64,000 nucleotides of DNA from a virus, in the IMG/VR virus record IMGVR_UViG_3300029258_003221, positions 62,001 through 126,000 of that record; one strand, written 5' to 3'. A program made the position numbers and the translations under genes. Of the stretch, positions 61,092 through 64,000 are shown in pieces. The notes beneath the pieces were generated by a model that worked only from the letters and a program-made list of their open reading frames with translations, was not told where the DNA came from and searched no databases. Position 1 is the first letter of the stretch, and each line of letters opens with the position of its first letter.

Positions 61092-61601
61092 ATGAAAAAA
61101 CTTTTAGAAAACATCCTTGAAATGTCAACGGATGCAATCGTTGTTTTGATGCCTCTGTCAGTGGTGATAGCAACAACTGTATGTTCTGGTTGTGCCGTTG
61201 AAGGAATTCAAGCACCTCTCGATCAGGTTATTTACACAGCAAAAAATGCACCCGATGGATATGAAGGGTGGATGGAAGGCACGTGTTTCAAAGCAAGCAA
61301 CCAAGGGGTTTTTTGTGTTGAGAAATCAGCGACCATTCATCCTTTCTCAGAAGACTTTAAAGCACCTGTCTTTGTAAGAAAAATAGGTGATGAATTTGGT
61401 ACACTTCAAGTCTTTAGTCCACAGGAAGCACACAATGTTACTTGGGTTGCTAGTGGGCATTTAACTGAAGATTCGCATGTTGGCGTTTCGGAATATACCA
61501 AAGTTGACATGGAAGCCAAAGGACTGGATCAAGCTATGAGAGAAGGCATCACAGAAACAGAATTGGCCTCTCTTGAACTTATTCAGGAGAAGAATCAGTG
61601 A
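61092..61601 (+). CDS. Lipoprotein, second tandem paralogue, 169 aa
   Basis: A hydrophobic leader (AIVVLMPLSVVIATTVCSGC) ends in the lipobox Cys. EYTKV and LDQAMREGI recur near the C-terminus, and GYEGWMEGTCFKASNQGVFC aligns with the first paralogue. AAAGGAG before the ATG. Overlaps the third gene. Confidence 0.6.
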   Translation: MKKLLENILEMSTDAIVVLMPLSVVIATTVCSGCAVEGIQAPLDQVIYTAKNAPDGYEGWMEGTCFKASNQGVFCVEKSATIHPFSEDFKAPVFVRKIGDEFGTLQVFSPQEAHNVTWVASGHLTEDSHVGVSEYTKVDMEAKGLDQAMREGITETELASLELIQEKNQ

Positions 61602-62179
61602 TTGAAAAAACAATTTCATTGATCCCCAAAGTAATTATAGCATTCGTCTGCATTGCATTATTTGTATTTTGTTCTCTTTGTTTTGCTGCATTTTTTAATG
61701 CTCTTTTTAATGCTCTTTTTACACCTCGTGGTGGAGTCAATGTAGAAAATAAAATCTACAAAGAGCCATGGATTAAAAAGATCATGCACTCTGAAGAAGA
61801 AGACCAAGGTTGGACTCATTTAAGTGCGTTTTGTGCCAGCAAATTCAATGAACTGATCGTTGATGAAACTAAGTTCTTCTTTGAAAAACGTGGAGAAGAC
61901 AATGTTTTGATTTACAAAGAAGATGGCAAATATAAAATCATCATGCCATCAAATCTTGAAAATCATCAATGGACCAGTTATGAAAAAGTTAACAACTTCT
62001 CAAATGCAAAATTTGATCCCGTTGTAGCTTTGCATTGCTCTATTTTGAATGAGGCTGAATTGGATCGAGCCTTTAAGGAAGGATTGAAAGCATCGGAGAT
62101 CATTTCATCTGAAGTGAACCTTGCCCAGAGATATGTGTCTGATCAAACACTGGCTTTAATTCAACATACAGGAGATTAG
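61598..62179 (+). CDS. Membrane protein, third tandem paralogue, 193 aa
   Basis: Starts with GTG overlapping the TGA of the previous gene (GTGA), with AGGAG eight bases upstream. An N-terminal helix (IPKVIIAFVCIALFVFCSLC) replaces the lipobox of its relatives. GWTHLSAFCASKFNEL, WTSYEKV and LDRAFKEGL mark homology with the other two. Probably envelope-located; role unknown. Confidence 0.55.
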   Translation: MIEKTISLIPKVIIAFVCIALFVFCSLCFAAFFNALFNALFTPRGGVNVENKIYKEPWIKKIMHSEEEDQGWTHLSAFCASKFNELIVDETKFFFEKRGEDNVLIYKEDGKYKIIMPSNLENHQWTSYEKVNNFSNAKFDPVVALHCSILNEAELDRAFKEGLKASEIISSEVNLAQRYVSDQTLALIQHTGD

Positions 62180-62184
62180 AAAAA

Positions 62185-62823
62185 ATGAAACGACGTGATG
62201 CACTCAAAACATTGGGATTTTTTCCTCTGGCTGGAAGCCCTCTAGCGGCCCTCGGCCAAACCTCGTCTATTAACGAAGACCCCAAGCCAAAGTCGATTTG
62301 GGATTATCAGGTCAAACACTTCCTGATCGATGCCCACCATGAATTCCTCTTCATCAAACACAATGACAGCAAAGCCGTTGCCTTCCTTGAAGAAGATACC
62401 GGTGACCTGATTGTGGCTCGAAATCGAGACAAACTCTCTGAATGCAGACCTGAACGATTCTCTCCAAAAGAAGCCAGAATCGTCAAAGAAAATGAGACAA
62501 TGCTCCTGCACCTTGAACAAGGGTCTTATTCTGTCTCAATTGGCCGATCTGAACTCGCCCTCCCAAGAGTTGAATACCGCAAGATCAATGACCAATACTT
62601 CTGGCGGTTGACAATAAACAGAGCAGGAGTGGAATTCGAACCTTGTGAAATCCCAGAGTTTGCACATATCTCCTACAAAGGGCCTTCCTACGGAACCCGT
62701 GAATACAATGAGTGGGGGTTTAATTTCACAAACCACAAAACAACCAGAAATCTTCCCTTCGAACTTCAGGTTTGTCAGGGGCATTTACCACGTGATAAAT
62801 TTTTTCATAATCTACCCATTTAA
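62185..62823 (+). CDS. Tat-signal protein, 212 aa
   Basis: MKRRDALKTLGFFPLAGSPL is a typical Tat leader (R-R-D-A-L-K) with a hydrophobic stretch and an Ala-rich end. The mature part is beta-rich with a Cys and many charged residues; I recognise no domain. Similar leader to the 55015 protein. It follows the three tandem paralogues closely and is likely transcribed with them. Confidence 0.65.
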   Translation: MKRRDALKTLGFFPLAGSPLAALGQTSSINEDPKPKSIWDYQVKHFLIDAHHEFLFIKHNDSKAVAFLEEDTGDLIVARNRDKLSECRPERFSPKEARIVKENETMLLHLEQGSYSVSIGRSELALPRVEYRKINDQYFWRLTINRAGVEFEPCEIPEFAHISYKGPSYGTREYNEWGFNFTNHKTTRNLPFELQVCQGHLPRDKFFHNLPI

Positions 62824-62835
62824 AGGATTGGAATA

Positions 62836-64000
62836 ATGAATTTAATTGAACTACTTTCGGTTGGAGGTGTACTTTACTTTACCAATCAGGCAATGAATTC
62901 TTACTTTGCTTCTCGTGGCAAAAATATATCTAAACGTCCTGAATTTTCTGAAAGCCAAAAGAACGAATACCTACAAGCCATTGGCAGAAATCGACGACCG
63001 CTGACCGAAAAGGAAAAGAAGTCCCTCGACAATCTGAAAAGCATGTGGGAAAAAGAGATGAAGGATCATCTTGCTGCTCCCCAATACCCAACAACACAAT
63101 CATTCCAATTCCAACTCAGCTCAGAACATTTAACAGAGAAAATTAACGCCTTCAGAAATCGTTACAAGACCACTGAAAACTATACCCATGGCGTTCTTCC
63201 CGGCACTGTCGAAGAGAAGTGTTCTCCTTTTTCTCTAACCAGAGAAGAGAGAGACTCCGGGATCGTTGAAATCTGGAGGAACAAGGAAGGACAATACCAC
63301 CGAGAAGATGGTCCTGCGGTCATCTATGCCAGTGGAGCAGAAGAATGGTATTGGGAAGACAAATTCACACCCGGTCCTACAGAAAGACATGACAACAAAC
63401 TCGTCTGGAGAGACGACAAAGGCGATTGTCATCGAGAATATGGTCCCGCCATTCTCTACAAGAATGGGAAGAGAACTTGGTGCCAGAACGGTGAATTTCA
63501 TCGGGTAGATGGTCCTGCTATCATTCACAGAGATAGATCGGAAGAATGGTGGTGGGAAGGCACACGAACTCCTGCTCCAGAAACTAAAGATTCCGCTCTA
63601 GTTTGGAAAGACGCCAATGGTGATTATCACCGAAACCATGGACCTGCTATCATTTCCAAAGATGGAAATCTTAGATGGTATAAACACGGAAAACGCCATC
63701 GTGTGAATGGACCTGCTGTTGTTTACTCCAGTGGAATTGAATTTTGGTATTGGGAAGGCAATAAAACGCCTGCTCCCATTCGTGAAAATAATCGCTACAT
63801 TTGGGAAAATGAAAACGGTCAATTCCATCGTGAACATGGGCCTGCTATTGTTTACAACAATGGCAAATTAGTTTGGTATAAAAACAACAAACGTCATCGG
63901 GTAGATGGACCTGCTGTTATTTATGCCGATGGCGAAGAAAAATGGTATTGGGAAGGTAATCAAACCCCTACTCCTGTTCGTGAAGGTAATCGTTACGTCT
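62836..64000 (+). CDS. Repeat protein with HR-x-x-GPA motifs, partial
   Basis: The frame opens at ATG 62836 (GGATTGGAATA before it) and is open to the window edge (388 residues so far). After an N-terminal part with a hydrophobic start, the protein repeats H-R-x-x-G-P-A-hydrophobic-I followed by W-Y/W-W-E-G and P-A-P, roughly every 25-40 residues (for example HREDGPAVIY, HREYGPAILY, HRVDGPAIIH, HREHGPAIVY). The layout resembles MORN-type variants in phage and giant-virus proteins. It may bind a ligand or partner; the 3' end is missing. Confidence 0.6.
   Translation, partial: MNLIELLSVGGVLYFTNQAMNSYFASRGKNISKRPEFSESQKNEYLQAIGRNRRPLTEKEKKSLDNLKSMWEKEMKDHLAAPQYPTTQSFQFQLSSEHLTEKINAFRNRYKTTENYTHGVLPGTVEEKCSPFSLTREERDSGIVEIWRNKEGQYHREDGPAVIYASGAEEWYWEDKFTPGPTERHDNKLVWRDDKGDCHREYGPAILYKNGKRTWCQNGEFHRVDGPAIIHRDRSEEWWWEGTRTPAPETKDSALVWKDANGDYHRNHGPAIISKDGNLRWYKHGKRHRVNGPAVVYSSGIEFWYWEGNKTPAPIRENNRYIWENENGQFHREHGPAIVYNNGKLVWYKNNKRHRVDGPAVIYADGEEKWYWEGNQTPTPVREGNRYV

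Overview
The window is a piece of the genome of a tailed double-stranded DNA phage with a contractile tail, probably a large one. The direct evidence is a compact minus-strand tail and baseplate block (about 26.2-45.2 kb) in the order tape measure, gp53-like wedge, hub, OB-fold spike, gp25-like, J/gp6-like, tail protein I-like, then appendage genes. Genes are packed with one- to four-base start/stop overlaps and Shine-Dalgarno (SD) sites of the GGAG type. GC content looks like about 40%. No terminase, portal, major capsid or DNA polymerase gene is present, so much of the genome lies outside. The host cannot be named from the sequence. Lipoprotein boxes, Sec signals and twin-arginine leaders among the right-hand genes suggest a bacterium with a Tat system and probably an outer membrane.

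Layout. 0-4 kb: a membrane-anchored trypsin-like protease, a GNAT acetyltransferase, a Cas4/RecB-type nuclease, a primase with a TOPRIM domain, and an unlisted 37-residue, 13-cysteine metallothionein-like protein. 4-9 kb (minus): a Pro/Gly-rich acidic protein, a tandem-domain protein, and an actin/Hsp70-fold ATPase split by an intein. 9-18 kb: a glycan region with several GT-B (GT9-like) enzymes, a GT2-GT9 fusion, an aldehyde dehydrogenase and an MptE/DUF115-like protein, plus a decayed HNH gene and a GIY-YIG endonuclease whose ribosome site lies in a hairpin. A solitary gene with its own terminator (10.1-10.7 kb) looks like an abundant virion protein. 18.7-28.4 kb: three related PKD-containing appendage proteins and further tail-tip genes. 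28.4-45.2 kb: baseplate, tape measure and neck or other structural genes.

45-50.4 kb holds a group of small proteins (nucleotidyltransferase-like, ADP-ribosyltransferase-like, P-loop kinase and others) that share a short N-terminal F-x-x-W/Y-hydrophobic-E tag, also seen on the GNAT protein at 1.1-1.5 kb. I suggest this is a capsid-targeting signal, marking proteins packaged in the head and injected with the DNA. From 50.4 kb to the end almost everything is on the plus strand and looks early or host-directed: a 998-residue protein of unknown function behind a good sigma70-type promoter, a histidine phosphatase, a VOC protein, zinc-ribbon proteins, many small membrane, lipoprotein and Tat-leader proteins, and a repeat protein that runs off the end.

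The most notable single element is a tRNA-Met(CAU) gene (59538-59851) interrupted between anticodon-loop positions 33 and 34 by a 240-nt group I intron. With the intein, the GIY-YIG gene and the broken HNH gene, the window carries four homing-type elements or their remains. Strand use suggests late structural transcription leftward and early or accessory transcription rightward from about 50 kb. Functional names rest on motifs read by eye; no database search was possible.
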